Positions 18,399 to 27,832 of a stretch of DNA of 64,000 nt are shown in pieces (positions within the stretch are counted from its first letter, which is position 1; each line of letters begins with the position of its first letter). A program made the translations under genes and the position numbers. This stretch comes from Acetohalobium arabaticum DSM 5501 (GTDB lineage: Bacteria; Bacillota; Halanaerobiia; Halobacteroidales; Acetohalobiaceae), in assembly GCF_000144695.1 (NCBI RefSeq), contig NC_014378.1:1822043-1886042 (forward strand), given 5' to 3'. The notes beneath the pieces were generated by a model that saw only the letters and a program-made list of their open reading frames with translations, had not been told where the DNA came from and searched no databases.

Positions 18399-18785
18399 CT
18401 AGGGCATTAACTGCATAATAGACTCCATGATGGCCAACATAATCGGAATTCCTAATACCATAATTAATACCTTGCCGGCAAACTCAATTTTAGAGGCAAT
18501 AATCCCTTCGCCGGCATCACGACTGATAGCAGCACCAAATTCGGCAATATACGCAATCCCAATTACTTTTAGAATAGTATCCAGATAGACTAAATCAATT
18601 TCAGCTTTAAGAGCTAAATCACGTAATAGATCAATAATTGCCACGACTTTACTTAACATTAAAGCAAAGATTAAAATTCCTACTACTAAGCTCAACTGGA
18701 GAGCAATCTCCGGCTCTTCTCCCCGAATCAGAATAGCTAAAATAGTTGCTACCAGCCCAAGACCCACTATTTTAATTATTTCCAT
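18399..18785 (-). CDS. spoIIIAD: Stage III sporulation protein AD
   Basis: A 128-residue membrane protein with four predicted helices, the conserved GLVATILAILIRGEEPEIALQLSLV and AEFGAAISRDAGEGIIASKIEFAGKVLIM. It is homologous to SpoIIIAC and resembles small export-gate subunits of secretion systems. A GGAGGGG site precedes the ATG. It follows spoIIIAC by 14 bp. Confidence 0.93.
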   Translation of the reverse strand: MEIIKIVGLGLVATILAILIRGEEPEIALQLSLVVGILIFALMLSKVVAIIDLLRDLALKAEIDLVYLDTILKVIGIAYIAEFGAAISRDAGEGIIASKIEFAGKVLIMVLGIPIMLAIMESIMQLMP

Positions 18786-18799
18786 TACATGCCCCTCCG

Positions 18800-18994
18800 T
18801 TAGAAACCAAATATCTGTCTTACATTGGTAAATAAATCATTGATTAAACGAATCACCATCATTAAGACGATAATTACTCCTACTAAAGTCAGCATTTCTG
18901 CCTGTTCTTCTTTATTAGCCTGTTCTAAAACTATATTAAAGATTGAAATTAAGATCCCTAACCCAGCAATCTTAAATACTAAATCTACATTCAT
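18800..18994 (-). CDS. spoIIIAC: Stage III sporulation protein AC
   Basis: A 64-residue protein with two membrane helices (LVFKIAGLGILISIFNIVLEQ and MLTLVGVIIVLMMVIRLINDLF), the usual SpoIIIAC form. The frame stays open 26 codons upstream, but AAGGAG lies directly before the ATG at 18994 and the extra residues are unlike the family and overlap spoIIIAB, so the short form is chosen. Confidence 0.93.
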   Translation of the reverse strand: MNVDLVFKIAGLGILISIFNIVLEQANKEEQAEMLTLVGVIIVLMMVIRLINDLFTNVRQIFGF

Positions 18995-19017
18995 TGCTTC
19001 CGCTCCTTCCGGCTGAA

Positions 19018-19536
19018 TCAATACAACAGAATTACAATCAACAGTCCTCCTAGAATTCCAAAGTACCTCCACTTCTTAACTCCACTTTTTTTAGCAGTTA
19101 CTGAAGCCTCTTTGGCCTGTTTTAACTCCTTTTGTACCAACTGCAAATTCTTTTCCTGATGGGTACGGTCAGAATTGCCAAGATTATTACCGAAGTTCAG
19201 TAGAAATTCCTTATCCTCTATCATTAAGGCTGTATTCGGAAACACCTCCTCAACTGCTTCTTGCCAGGCCTGCCGGGCAGTAATTCCTATTTCAGATTTT
19301 AACTTCTCTTTACTAACTAAAAAAAAGTCTGCTGCTGGCGAATCAACTTTATTACCTACCTTTCCCATTGCTTCCGGCAGTGGAACAGCAGCATACATAA
19401 TCTCTGCTTCCAATGCTTGAAAGGCTATCTGCAGCTGTTGTAGCTGTTTAGTCCGCTGAATTAACTGATCTGCTTTAAGAAATCCTAACCAGCTAGTAGC
19501 TCCAACTATCAGCAGGCTACCTGCTAATTTAATCAT
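19018..19536 (-). CDS. spoIIIAB: Stage III sporulation protein AB
   Basis: Type-II-secretion-F-like protein. It has an N-terminal membrane helix (KLAGSLLIVGATSWLGFLKA), a helical domain with RTKQLQQLQIAFQALEAEIMYAAVPLPEAM, and a C-terminal helix (YFGILGGLLIVILLY). 172 residues is normal. It overlaps spoIIIAA by 4 bp, so translation is coupled to the ATPase. Confidence 0.92.
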   Translation of the reverse strand: MIKLAGSLLIVGATSWLGFLKADQLIQRTKQLQQLQIAFQALEAEIMYAAVPLPEAMGKVGNKVDSPAADFFLVSKEKLKSEIGITARQAWQEAVEEVFPNTALMIEDKEFLLNFGNNLGNSDRTHQEKNLQLVQKELKQAKEASVTAKKSGVKKWRYFGILGGLLIVILLY

Positions 19537-20525
19537 AGAATCTTCCTTTTTTCTGTCAGCCTACTTTTACTATCTTCTGCTTTGATTATCTCTTCGACTG
19601 TTCCTGGCCCCTGTCTGCGGCTTAAAATAATAAATTTCTTAAAGAAATTTTGGCCTAACAGCTTCTCTAAATTAGGCCGCTGTTTTATCTCTTTTAGATC
19701 ACGACCGTGGACTGAAGTGACAATCTTAACTCCAGCATTAACAGCTTCACAGATAGCTTGGACATCTTGTCTACTACCTATTTCATCAGTCACAATCACT
19801 TCCGGAGACATGGCCCGAATTAATAGAATCATCCCCTGGGACTTAGGACAGTTAGCCAACAGATCTGTTCTAATTCCCAACTGATTTTGGACCACTCCTT
19901 GATAGCTTCCACCCAACTCTCCTCTTTCATCTACAACGCCGACTTTCAAGCCGGAAAAGTTTTGTTCCGGCAGTCCAGTACTCAACTGCCTAATTAAATC
20001 GCGCAGCAATGTGGTCTTACCACATTGAGGAGGTGATATAATCAATGTATTATATATGCTCTGGCTCTGGTCATTGGAAATTACTTCCCCAATTACCTCA
20101 TCAGCAGCTCCAATTATTTCCTGAGAGATCCTAATATTTAAACCGGAAAAGTTTTTGATTAACTCAATCTCATCTAAATCGGAAACTACCTGACCTACAA
20201 AACCAACGCGGTGGCCGCCGGCTAATGTCAAATAGCCCTGCTGTAACTCTTCTTCTAGTGCATAAAGAGAATGCTGTGTCATTAGATTCATTGTTTCTTC
20301 AATATCCTGTTTAGTAGTATAGTAAGCACGTTTAAAATCTTTAGTAATTCGGCCGTTCTTAGTTATAATTGCTTCTTTATGATGTAAATTCAGTATTAAA
20401 GGCTGATCTGTTCTTAATCTAATCTCTTCTGTTTTACTTAAGATATCAGTATCAACCTGTCTTAATATCCTTCTTAATGTAGTAGCTAAAACTGGAAAGA
20501 TCTCTTCTTTGATTCGTTCAATCAT
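19533..20525 (-). CDS. spoIIIAA: Stage III sporulation protein AA (ATPase)
   Basis: Cytoplasmic secretion-type ATPase that powers the SpoIIIA-Q channel. Walker A is SPPQCGKTTLLRDLIR near residue 165. The Walker-B region is EVIVTDEIGSRQDV, and a sensor segment VTSVHGRDL follows. An N-terminal domain with EEIRLRTDQPLIL is typical. 330 residues is full length. It is the first gene of the operon and should be expressed in the mother cell under sigma-E; a candidate promoter is at 20547-20575. Confidence 0.94.
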   Translation of the reverse strand: MIERIKEEIFPVLATTLRRILRQVDTDILSKTEEIRLRTDQPLILNLHHKEAIITKNGRITKDFKRAYYTTKQDIEETMNLMTQHSLYALEEELQQGYLTLAGGHRVGFVGQVVSDLDEIELIKNFSGLNIRISQEIIGAADEVIGEVISNDQSQSIYNTLIISPPQCGKTTLLRDLIRQLSTGLPEQNFSGLKVGVVDERGELGGSYQGVVQNQLGIRTDLLANCPKSQGMILLIRAMSPEVIVTDEIGSRQDVQAICEAVNAGVKIVTSVHGRDLKEIKQRPNLEKLLGQNFFKKFIILSRRQGPGTVEEIIKAEDSKSRLTEKRKIL

Positions 20526-20546
20526 TACCTAATCACCTCTCAATAA

Positions 20547-20575
20547 TACATATTAGGTTTCTGGTAAAAATATGA
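20547..20575 (-). promoter_or_regulatory. Candidate sigma-E promoter of the spoIIIA operon
   Basis: The minus strand has TCATATT, a perfect match to the sigma-E -35 consensus KMATATT. Fourteen bases later comes AATATGTA, a partial match to the -10 consensus. It lies 22-50 bp before the spoIIIAA start, and spoIIIA is a known sigma-E operon. The -10 match is weak, so the call is tentative. Confidence 0.4.
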
Positions 20576-20581
20576 ATAATA

Positions 20582-20621
20582 AATAAAATAAGGATACACT
20601 GGAAGATTCCAATGTATCCTT
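20582..20621 (-). terminator. Terminator of the efp transcript
   Basis: A 15-bp stem (AAGGATACACTGGAA against its near-complement, one wobble pair) is followed on the minus strand by a T-rich run. It lies between efp and spoIIIAA, so the efp mRNA would carry the 147-bp repeat in its 3' untranslated region. Confidence 0.75.
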
Positions 20622-20676
20622 ATAGCCTAAGCTGATATTTGCTTTTATTGAATTTTACTGCAGTGCATTATCCAGC

Positions 20677-20708
20677 CGGGGAAGTTTCACCTTTCTGAAA
20701 CAACCCCG
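20677..20708. other. Hairpin beside repeat copy 1
   Basis: Stem CGGGG/CCCCG, a 2x2 A internal loop, then GTTTCA/TGAAAC. It sits 10 bp outside the 147-bp element in the efp 3' region. The rest of the 350-bp gap at 20526-20878 holds only the terminator, the candidate spoIIIA promoter and the repeat. Confidence 0.5.
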
Positions 20709-20717
20709 TTAGATATT

Positions 20718-20864
20718 GTTGATATATTTCAAAAAGCAACTTAAAGCAGCCCCAGATAAACGAATTATTAGCATATAAAGTAGAAGGACTAAGCTTACAG
20801 CTCTAAGTATAGCTTATTGCTGACTAATGAGGGCTGATTTTGGCAGCGTTTGAAATATATCAAC
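20718..20864 (+). repeat. 147-bp inverted-end element, copy 1
   Basis: Exactly 147 bp, bounded by perfect 15-bp inverted repeats GTTGATATATTTCAA and TTGAAATATATCAAC. Inside are the conserved blocks AGCAGCCCCA and GAGGGCTGATTTT, which form an inner stem, and AGCGTTTG. CTCTAAACTG just outside the right end is shared by all copies. It lies 14 bp past the efp stop. It differs from copies 2 and 3 in both arms at paired positions. Confidence 0.85.
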
Positions 20865-20878
20865 TCTAAACTGTTTGA

Positions 20879-21439
20879 TTAATTCACTCGCTCTATATAT
20901 TCACCACTGCGAGTATCAATCTTGAGAATATCCCCCTCTTCAATAAACAGCGGCACCTTAACTTTAGCTCCTGTCTCTAACTCAACCTGCTTAGTACCAC
21001 CGGAGACAGTATCTCCTTTAATTGCCGGCGGAGCAGAAGCAACAACCAATTCTACGGAGTTAGGTACCTGGACGCCAATAATTTTTTCTTCATAGACTTC
21101 AAGCTTAATCTCCTGATTCTCCTTTAAGTATTTAGTAGCAGCTCCTAATTTATCTTTCGTCAGGTCAACCTGTTCATAAGTATCATTATCCATAAAGACA
21201 TATTTGTCACCATCACGGTAGAGATATTGATACGTTCTCGTTTCGATATAAGCCTGTTTTACCTTCTCCCCGGACTTAAATCGTTTAGTAGTAGTAGAAC
21301 CTGTATCGACATTCTTTAACTCTGTCTGAATATAAGCTCCACCTTTACCCGGCTTAGTATGTTCGTAATCGATTACTTTATAGAGCTCTCCATCCAGTTC
21401 AATAGTTATTCCGGTACTGAAATCATTAGTTGAAATCAA
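20879..21439 (-). CDS. efp: Translation elongation factor P
   Basis: Binds ribosomes stalled at polyproline and promotes peptide bond formation. It has three beta-barrel domains in 186 residues: KOW-like N-terminal domain with TKPGKGGAYIQTELKNV (the loop lysine near residue 32 is the modification site in some species), a central OB domain ending VELVVASAPPAIKGDT and a C-terminal OB domain with KVPLFIEEGDILKIDTRSGEYIERV. The start is TTG with AAGGAGG 10 bases upstream. It lies downstream of an M24 peptidase gene, a standard neighbour. Confidence 0.96.
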   Translation of the reverse strand: MISTNDFSTGITIELDGELYKVIDYEHTKPGKGGAYIQTELKNVDTGSTTTKRFKSGEKVKQAYIETRTYQYLYRDGDKYVFMDNDTYEQVDLTKDKLGAATKYLKENQEIKLEVYEEKIIGVQVPNSVELVVASAPPAIKGDTVSGGTKQVELETGAKVKVPLFIEEGDILKIDTRSGEYIERVN

Positions 21440-21522
21440 AATTCTTTTACCTCCTTAAATAATTTTAAATCATTTTATGCTTTTCTAGACTATACTTATA
21501 TTTCCCTTCATTTCTACTCGAA

Positions 21523-22593
21523 TTAGACTCTAATTAGCTCTTTAGGAGCTTCTGTTATAACATTACATCCTTCCTCGGTAACTACTACTATATCCTCAAT
21601 TCTGATTCCGCCCCAGCCGGAAAGATAGATCCCCGGCTCAACAGTAACGACCATTCCCGGTCTTAATTCTTCATCTTTCCCCTGGGCTAACCTTGGGCCT
21701 TCATGGACCTCAAGTCCTACTCCATGTCCCAAACCGTGGCCGAAGTTATCGCCATAACCAGCTTTAGTGATAACATCTCTAGCTACCTTATCTATTTCTG
21801 TTCCTGTCTTACCGGGTTCAATCGCCTTTATAGCTGCCAGTTGGGCCTCCAAGACTGTCTCATAGACTTCCTGCTGTTTTTCTGTCGGCTCGGATCCAAC
21901 AATAATATTCCTAGTTAAATCAGAGTTATACTGTTGATAAACAGAGCCTAAATCAAAGGTTACTAACTCACCTGCTGCTATCTCTTTATCAGTAGCTACC
22001 CCATGGGGCATAGCTCCACGCTTACCGGAAGCAACAATAAAATCAAAGGCCTTTGCTGAAGCCCCCTTCTGTTTCATAAAGTATTCTAACTCCAGACTTA
22101 CTTCCTTCTCGGTCATTTCCGGTTCAATATACTCGGTAATATGTAGAAAAGCATCATCAGCAATCTTAACTGCTTCTTGAATAGTATTTAACTCAGACTC
22201 ATCTTTGATTATTCTAAGCTCTTTAACTACATCTTTAGTAGGTACTAATTCCAAAGAACCTAATTTCTTTTGATATTGCTGATACTGTTGATAACTCTCT
22301 TGCTGGGCTTCAAACCCCAGCCGTTCTACCTCTAATCTCTGTAATTCTTCTCTGATTGTCTCTATCTTAGGATTACCATGTTCAATTATTTTAAAATCAA
22401 TAGCCTGATTTTCAGCCTGTTCTATGTATCTAAAATCAGTAATTAAGACTGCTTCTTGATCTGTAATTATAACTGTACCAGCTGTTCCTGTAAAACCGCT
22501 GAGATAATATTTGTTTTGTAGGTTATTGATCATTATTCCATCTAGGTCTAACTCAGTTAACTTCTCTCTCAATGCTGTAATCCGCTCTTCCAT
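21523..22593 (-). CDS. Xaa-Pro aminopeptidase (M24 metallopeptidase)
   Basis: Removes N-terminal residues next to proline, using two metal ions in a pita-bread fold. An N-terminal creatinase-like domain (residues 1-130) is followed by the catalytic domain. Metal ligands are visible in VTFDLGSVYQQYNSDLTRNI (two Asp), FGHGLGHGVGLEVHEGP (His), TVEPGIY (Glu) and RIEDIVVV (Glu). 356 residues is typical of the small PepP/PepQ-like enzymes. It lies between aroQ and efp, the usual order in Firmicutes. Confidence 0.93.
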   Translation of the reverse strand: MEERITALREKLTELDLDGIMINNLQNKYYLSGFTGTAGTVIITDQEAVLITDFRYIEQAENQAIDFKIIEHGNPKIETIREELQRLEVERLGFEAQQESYQQYQQYQKKLGSLELVPTKDVVKELRIIKDESELNTIQEAVKIADDAFLHITEYIEPEMTEKEVSLELEYFMKQKGASAKAFDFIVASGKRGAMPHGVATDKEIAAGELVTFDLGSVYQQYNSDLTRNIIVGSEPTEKQQEVYETVLEAQLAAIKAIEPGKTGTEIDKVARDVITKAGYGDNFGHGLGHGVGLEVHEGPRLAQGKDEELRPGMVVTVEPGIYLSGWGGIRIEDIVVVTEEGCNVITEAPKELIRV

Positions 22594-22608
22594 CTAATTA
22601 GCTCCTCC

Positions 22609-23034
22609 CTATAGATTAACCAAGGCCCGCAGTCCCAGGAGATAGCTGTCTATCCCTAAACCAGAGATCTGTCCCGCTGCCACTGAAGCAGTAACTGACT
22701 GCTGGCGAAACTCCTCCCGGGCATGGATATTACTTAAATGGACTTCTACTGTAGGTAACTCAACTCCGGCCAATGCATCGCGAATAGCAATACTGTAGTG
22801 AGTATAGGCAGCTGGATTAATTAAAATCCCATCAGCCTCTTCTTCTAGCGCCTGGTGAATGCGTTCTACTATCTCGCCTTCGCCGTTTAACTGCTCAATT
22901 ATTAACTCCACTTCCAATTCAGCTGCCAGTTCCTCCAGCTGTTGATTGATATCAGCCAGAGTTAATCTTCCATAGACTTCCGGTTCCCGTTTCCCTAATA
23001 GATTTAAATTGGGACCATGTAATACTAAATACAT
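22609..23034 (-). CDS. aroQ: 3-dehydroquinate dehydratase, type II
   Basis: Dehydrates 3-dehydroquinate to 3-dehydroshikimate in the shikimate pathway. The type II signature is clear: [17 protein letters not shown] at the N-terminus (catalytic Tyr and Arg), [17 protein letters not shown] (Asn and His) and [15 protein letters not shown]. 141 residues is normal for the dodecameric enzyme. It is 1 bp from aroB, in an aroC-aroK-aroB-aroQ operon. Confidence 0.96.
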   Translation of the reverse strand: MYLVLHGPNLNLLGKREPEVYGRLTLADINQQLEELAAELEVELIIEQLNGEGEIVERIHQALEEEADGILINPAAYTHYSIAIRDALAGVELPTVEVHLSNIHAREEFRQQSVTASVAAGQISGLGIDSYLLGLRALVNL

Positions 23035-23035
23035 A

Positions 23036-24130
23036 CTATCCCTCCTGCTGGTCTTCGAGCACTTCTGTTATTAAGTCTTTTGCTATTCCGCTGACTATCT
23101 CTACTTCACCGATTTGATTAGGCAGTATATACCTCACCTGACCATCCTGCACCTTTTTATCCTGTCTGGTTTTAGCAATTATATTATCTATCTTGAAATT
23201 ATCAAAAGTAGTCGGTAATCCTAAACTAGAAATTAATTTCTGCTGTTTTTGAACCTCAGTTTCAGTTACCATCTCTAATTTATGGGCTAACTTAACAGCA
23301 CTAACCATTCCAACAGCTACTGCTTCGCCGTGGCGGTACTTGCCATAACCGGCCAAGGCCTCTACAGCATGGCCGATTGTATGGCCGTAATTCAGAATAG
23401 CCCTTAAGCCCTTCTCTTTCTCATCCTCACCAACTATCTCAGCCTTAATTTGGCAGGATCGCTGAATTACTTTAGTCAATACTTCAAAATCTAAGTCTCT
23501 AATTGCTTTCGAATTAACCTGTAGATAATTAAAGAAGTTATTATCCCAGATAACTCCATACTTAATTACTTCTGCTAAACCTGACTTGACATCCCGCTCC
23601 TCTAGAGTAGTCAGAACCTCTAAATCAATGATTACTCCCTCCGGCTGATAGAAGGCACCGATTAAATTCTTGCCTGCTTCATGATTGACAGCTACTTTGC
23701 CGCCGACACTGCTGTCTACCTGGGCCAATAAGGTAGTCGGCACCTGTACTAAAGGAATTCCGCGCATATAGGTAGCTGCAATAAAGCCGGCTAAATCACC
23801 GACTACCCCGCCGCCAAAAGCAACAACGGCTGAACTACGTTCCAGTCCAAAGTCTACTGCTTCATCATAAAGCTCTTTTGCCCTATCTAAGCTCTTGGAA
23901 GTCTCTCCTTCAGGCACTGCTGTCAGGCGAAATTCAAAATTAGACTGTTGTAAATTAGCTTCGATATCTGCTCCGTAGAGCTCCTTTACCCGTTCATCAG
24001 TAATAACTAACAGCTTCGTTCCGGTTTTAATGCCGGCTTCAGCCAAATGTTGATCTAAGCTTGATAAGAGTCCTGTTCCAATCTTGATCCTATAACTCCG
24101 CTCTCCTAAGTCTACTCCTACTTGCTCCAT
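23036..24130 (-). CDS. aroB: 3-dehydroquinate synthase
   Basis: NAD- and metal-dependent cyclisation of DAHP to 3-dehydroquinate. Visible motifs are [40 protein letters not shown] (cofactor and substrate binding), GLAEVIKYG, and the zinc ligands in [12 protein letters not shown] and [10 protein letters not shown]. 364 residues is full length. It has tight spacing on both sides within the aro operon. Confidence 0.96.
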   Translation of the reverse strand: MEQVGVDLGERSYRIKIGTGLLSSLDQHLAEAGIKTGTKLLVITDERVKELYGADIEANLQQSNFEFRLTAVPEGETSKSLDRAKELYDEAVDFGLERSSAVVAFGGGVVGDLAGFIAATYMRGIPLVQVPTTLLAQVDSSVGGKVAVNHEAGKNLIGAFYQPEGVIIDLEVLTTLEERDVKSGLAEVIKYGVIWDNNFFNYLQVNSKAIRDLDFEVLTKVIQRSCQIKAEIVGEDEKEKGLRAILNYGHTIGHAVEALAGYGKYRHGEAVAVGMVSAVKLAHKLEMVTETEVQKQQKLISSLGLPTTFDNFKIDNIIAKTRQDKKVQDGQVRYILPNQIGEVEIVSGIAKDLITEVLEDQQEG

Positions 24131-24136
24131 ACTGAT

Positions 24137-24646
24137 CTACCCACCTTCATTGCTTATAATCTTTTCAATTTCAGCTACTACTTCTGCAACTGACATCTGA
24201 GAAGTATCAATCTTATACTCCGTAATATCATAATACTCTCTTCTATCCGCCAGCATCTCTTTGATCTTTTCTAGCGGCTCTGGCACTTCAAGCAGCGGCC
24301 GATCGCTATCCTTTACCCGGTCGAGAATCACTTCTGGCTCTGCCGTTAAAAGAATAATAGTTCCTTTCTTCCGCAGCTGCTCTATATTTTCTTGCCTCAG
24401 TACTACTCCGCCGCCAGTTGAGATAACCAATCTCTGCTGTCGGCTCAGATCTGTAATTACTTCTGTTTCTAAATCACGAAAATACTCCTCGCCGTACTCA
24501 GCAAAGATACTGCTTATCTCCCGGCCGGCTCTCTCTTCGATAACCTCATCAGAATCAACAAATTCTAACTCCAATCTCTCTGATAAATGCTGACCTACTG
24601 TACTCTTGCCCGTACCCATAAAACCGATTAAGACTATATTATCCAT
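24137..24646 (-). CDS. aroK: Shikimate kinase
   Basis: Phosphorylates shikimate at O3. P-loop GFMGTGKSTVG at residues 8-18, shikimate-binding DSDEVIEE, the ISTGGGVVLR core and the lid region DSDRPLL. 169 residues is normal for the monomeric kinase. It lies 5 bp after aroC and 6 bp before aroB. Confidence 0.96.
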   Translation of the reverse strand: MDNIVLIGFMGTGKSTVGQHLSERLELEFVDSDEVIEERAGREISSIFAEYGEEYFRDLETEVITDLSRQQRLVISTGGGVVLRQENIEQLRKKGTIILLTAEPEVILDRVKDSDRPLLEVPEPLEKIKEMLADRREYYDITEYKIDTSQMSVAEVVAEIEKIISNEGG

Positions 24647-24651
24647 TTTAA

Positions 24652-25854
24652 TTACCTTTCTTTTAAAGAGTGAATATAATTTTTATAGTTCCGCTTTATT
24701 TCAGCCATGCTGTCGCCGCCGAACTTCTCCAGCCAGGCTTTGGCTAATTCAATAGCCACTACTGCTTCTCCAACTACTCCTGCCGCCGGCACAGCAGTAA
24801 CATCAGAGCGCTCTACGCTGGCTTTAAACTCCTCTTTTGTCTCTAAATCGACTGACTCTAACGGTTTATAGAGAGTAGGTATCGGCTTCATAGCTGCTTT
24901 TAATCTTAAAGACTCTCCATTGGTCATTCCACCTTCTATACCGCCGGCATTATTGCTCTGATGCTGAAACCGACCGTCCTGATAATAGATTTCATCATGG
25001 ACTTTAGACCCTGGCTTATCAGCAGCTGCAAAGCCTAAACCGACTTCTACTCCTTTGATGGCCTGAATACTCATTAAGGCCTGAGCTAAACGGCCGTCCA
25101 ATTTACGATCCCACTGAACATGGCTGCCTAAACCGACAGGTAATGGCGTTGTTACTACTTCAAAGACACCACCTAAAGAATCGCCGGCCTTCTTAGCCTG
25201 CTTAATCTCTTCAATCATCTCTTCCTCTGCCTGCTCATCAAGCGTCCTAACTGGAGAATTATCTACCTGATTCTCTATTTCTAAAAAGCTCAGCCCCTGC
25301 TTCTCTGCTTCAATCGGGCCTAACTGGACTACATGACTGATAACTTTAATCCCAAACTCTTTAAGCAGTTTCTTAGCTACTGCCCCTACAGCTACACGGG
25401 CTGCTGTCTCCCGGGCACTGGCTCTTTCTAAGATATTTCTGATATCTCCCTGATCATACTTTAAGCTACCTGCCAGGTCAGCATGGCCCGGGCGGGGTTT
25501 TGTTACTTTAGGAGTAACCTCCTTTACTTTCTCATCCTTCTCAATAACTACTTTCTCTTTCTCATAACCGCCGTCACCTGCAGGCGACATTATCTCCTGC
25601 CAGTTAATCCAGTCCTTATTCTTGATCTGAAATGTAACCGGACTACCCAGCGTCTGATTGGCCCTAATACCGGATAGAATGTCAACCGTATCATTCTCCA
25701 GTTCCATTCTACCGCCGCGGCCATAACCGCCCTGCCGGCGGGCCAATTCGCGGTTTATATCTTCAGGCTCAATCTCCAAATTAGCCGGTAGCCCTTCAAT
25801 TACTGCTGTTACTGCTTTACCATGTGATTCACCAGCAGTTAAATATCTTAACAT
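24652..25854 (-). CDS. aroC: Chorismate synthase
   Basis: Converts EPSP to chorismate with reduced FMN. The protein starts with the family hallmark [64 protein letters not shown] and [25 protein letters not shown] follow. 400 residues is slightly above the usual 360-390. It leads the aro operon; aroA and aroF/G are not in this window, and aroE is 15 kb away beyond the pilus genes. Confidence 0.96.
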   Translation of the reverse strand: MLRYLTAGESHGKAVTAVIEGLPANLEIEPEDINRELARRQGGYGRGGRMELENDTVDILSGIRANQTLGSPVTFQIKNKDWINWQEIMSPAGDGGYEKEKVVIEKDEKVKEVTPKVTKPRPGHADLAGSLKYDQGDIRNILERASARETAARVAVGAVAKKLLKEFGIKVISHVVQLGPIEAEKQGLSFLEIENQVDNSPVRTLDEQAEEEMIEEIKQAKKAGDSLGGVFEVVTTPLPVGLGSHVQWDRKLDGRLAQALMSIQAIKGVEVGLGFAAADKPGSKVHDEIYYQDGRFQHQSNNAGGIEGGMTNGESLRLKAAMKPIPTLYKPLESVDLETKEEFKASVERSDVTAVPAAGVVGEAVVAIELAKAWLEKFGGDSMAEIKRNYKNYIHSLKER

Positions 25855-25969
25855 CTTATCAACTCCTCATAAGTGAAATTTGTATTATACCTTCTTCCAA
25901 TCTATCCATTATCCTGCATTCAGACAAAAATAAGCCTTTCACATTCAATCAGGGCTCTCTACAGGACTA

Positions 25970-27256
25970 TTATTGATCTTTTTTGTCTTTACTATGAATC
26001 GAGGCCGAAAAATCCTTCTCTTCCTCATCAGCCTGTCCATTATCCTCGATAATTCGAGGGGTAATAAAGATAACCAATTCTCGTTTTTCTTTTGTGGTCC
26101 TTCTACTTTTAAATAATTCACCAAAAATTGGAACATCCCCAAATAAGGGTACTTTAGATAATTGATTAATTTCTTTTTCTGAAATCAAACCACCAATAAC
26201 TATAGTTTCGCCATTTTTAACTATAATATTAGTTTCAACCTTTTTAGTATTAATAACTGGATATGACCCTTCCCAATGATCAACTTCACTAACTTCTGGT
26301 TTAATATTCATTCTTATCTGATTATTATTAATTCTAGGAGTTATTTTTAACACTGTTCCTACATCTCTAAAACTAATATTAGTACTGGTTTGCCCATCAT
26401 CATCTTTTTCAGATTTTAATATTGGAACTTCTTGTCCCATATTAATTACTGCTTCTTTACCATCAATTGTAGCTATACGTGGATTAGCCAGAGTCGTTGA
26501 ATCATCTGTCGACTTTAAAGCTCTTATAATAGCAGTATAATTCATAGATACGTCACCAATTTCTAAAATACCAGATCCGCCATTTTCTATATCAGTATCA
26601 CTTATCTGTTCTCCTTTATTATCACCTCTATTCTTAGCAAAACTCCAATTTATTCCTAAATCCTTTAATTTATCATAAGATACATCTTCTATTCTAGCTT
26701 CTATAATAACTTGTTTTTGTAGATGGTCAAGTTGTTCAATTATATTGCCTATTTCTTTTAACTTGTTAGGATAAGCAGTAACTATTAAACTCTTCGTTCT
26801 TTCATTAATTCCAATTGCTTTATTTTTTATCAACAAACTTAGATTTTCTTTAACTTTTTCAGGATCAGAATTTTCAAGTTTAAAAATTTTAGTTTTTTTC
26901 TTTTCAAAGTTTGATTTCAATTTTTCTGACGAACCTACTATTACAACCCCATCCAAAACTCGATAAGACAAACTATTAGTTTTAGTTATAAGGTTCATAG
27001 CTTTTAGAAAAGAAACATCCTTTAACTTAACTGTAACCTTACCTTCAACAGAGCTATCAGCAATTATATTAACCCCCGATACATCAGCTAAAGCTCGAAA
27101 TGCATCCTTGAGATCAACATCCCTGAGATTTAAATCTATCTGTTGATCACTTTCAGGCATCTTCTCGGCAACAGCTGCCGAAGACAGAAGTACTATAACA
27201 AGAATCAAGTAGATAATAATAGCTACTTTTGATGGATTATTATATCTTAAGTTCAT
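25970..27256 (-). CDS. pilQ: Type IV pilus secretin PilQ
   Basis: Outer-membrane channel through which the pilus passes. A signal peptide (about residues 10-30) is followed by an STN/N0-like domain (LNLRDVDLKDAFRALADVSGVNIIAD), an N1 domain and the secretin core (QVIIEARIEDVSYDKLKDLGINW to VPLFGDVPIFGELFKSRRTTKEKRELVIFITPRII). At 428 residues it is much shorter than proteobacterial PilQ and has no AMIN domains. Its presence implies an outer membrane. It follows pilM-N-O-P in order, the last gene of that block. No lipoprotein pilotin is nearby. Confidence 0.92.
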   Translation of the reverse strand: MNLRYNNPSKVAIIIYLILVIVLLSSAAVAEKMPESDQQIDLNLRDVDLKDAFRALADVSGVNIIADSSVEGKVTVKLKDVSFLKAMNLITKTNSLSYRVLDGVVIVGSSEKLKSNFEKKKTKIFKLENSDPEKVKENLSLLIKNKAIGINERTKSLIVTAYPNKLKEIGNIIEQLDHLQKQVIIEARIEDVSYDKLKDLGINWSFAKNRGDNKGEQISDTDIENGGSGILEIGDVSMNYTAIIRALKSTDDSTTLANPRIATIDGKEAVINMGQEVPILKSEKDDDGQTSTNISFRDVGTVLKITPRINNNQIRMNIKPEVSEVDHWEGSYPVINTKKVETNIIVKNGETIVIGGLISEKEINQLSKVPLFGDVPIFGELFKSRRTTKEKRELVIFITPRIIEDNGQADEEEKDFSASIHSKDKKDQ

Positions 27257-27259
27257 GAT

Positions 27260-27832
27260 TTAACCTCCAAATTCATAACTAAAGTCCCGGTTCTGCTTAG
27301 TGATGATTACTTTATTATCTGTGATTGATTTTATCTTTAATTCTTGAATTTCTTCTTTAACTCGAACAATATATACTTCTGTTTCTGAGCTTCCCAACCT
27401 GATAATAGCCCGTTTAACTTTTTGATTACCGAGAATGCCTAAAACTGTAATATCCGGTTTTATAATTTCAGGCTTATCTACTGTAGAGCTATCCTGTTTA
27501 CTAGCAACTGATTTATCAACTACCTTTTTAGTCAGCAGCGATCGAAATGGATTAGTATTACTCTGATTATTATAAGAAAATAATACATTAGATTGATTAC
27601 TGCCATTAGTTATCTCCTGTAGATCTTCATCCAGACCTGCCTCTATATCTTGAACCTTAACTATCCTGGCTATTTCCTCTTTAAAGTTCTCTATATCCTG
27701 TTTAGTATTGATTAAATCAAGGGCTTGATAGGTTATAAAACCGCTACATCCTACTGATAATAAAATACTAGCAAAAATCAATACCAGCTTAGTTTTGATA
27801 AAGGAAGAGCTAAATAAGTTATTAAACTGCAC
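27260..27832 (-). CDS. pilP: PilP-like pilus inner-membrane protein
   Basis: One N-terminal membrane helix (about residues 13-35) precedes a low-complexity linker and a C-terminal GspC/PilP homology domain (NPFRSL near 90; DITVLGILGNQKVKRAIIRLGSSE; IKSITDNKVIITKQNRDFSYEF). PilP usually links PilNO to PilQ. A Cys at about residue 29 lies inside the hydrophobic helix (SVGCSG), so lipidation is possible but not clear. The GTG start overlaps the pilO stop by one base. Sequence similarity is weak; position between pilO and pilQ supports the call. Confidence 0.75.
   Translation of the reverse strand: MQFNNLFSSSFIKTKLVLIFASILLSVGCSGFITYQALDLINTKQDIENFKEEIARIVKVQDIEAGLDEDLQEITNGSNQSNVLFSYNNQSNTNPFRSLLTKKVVDKSVASKQDSSTVDKPEIIKPDITVLGILGNQKVKRAIIRLGSSETEVYIVRVKEEIQELKIKSITDNKVIITKQNRDFSYEFGG

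Noticed and set aside
20526-20878. T-box or riboswitch before spoIIIAA
   Set aside because: No T-box sequence or known aptamer core is visible. The gap is explained by a terminator, the repeat and a candidate sigma-E promoter.
25945-26142. 65-codon frame overlapping the pilQ end
   Set aside because: Different frame of the secretin C-terminus, which is a clear family match in its own frame.
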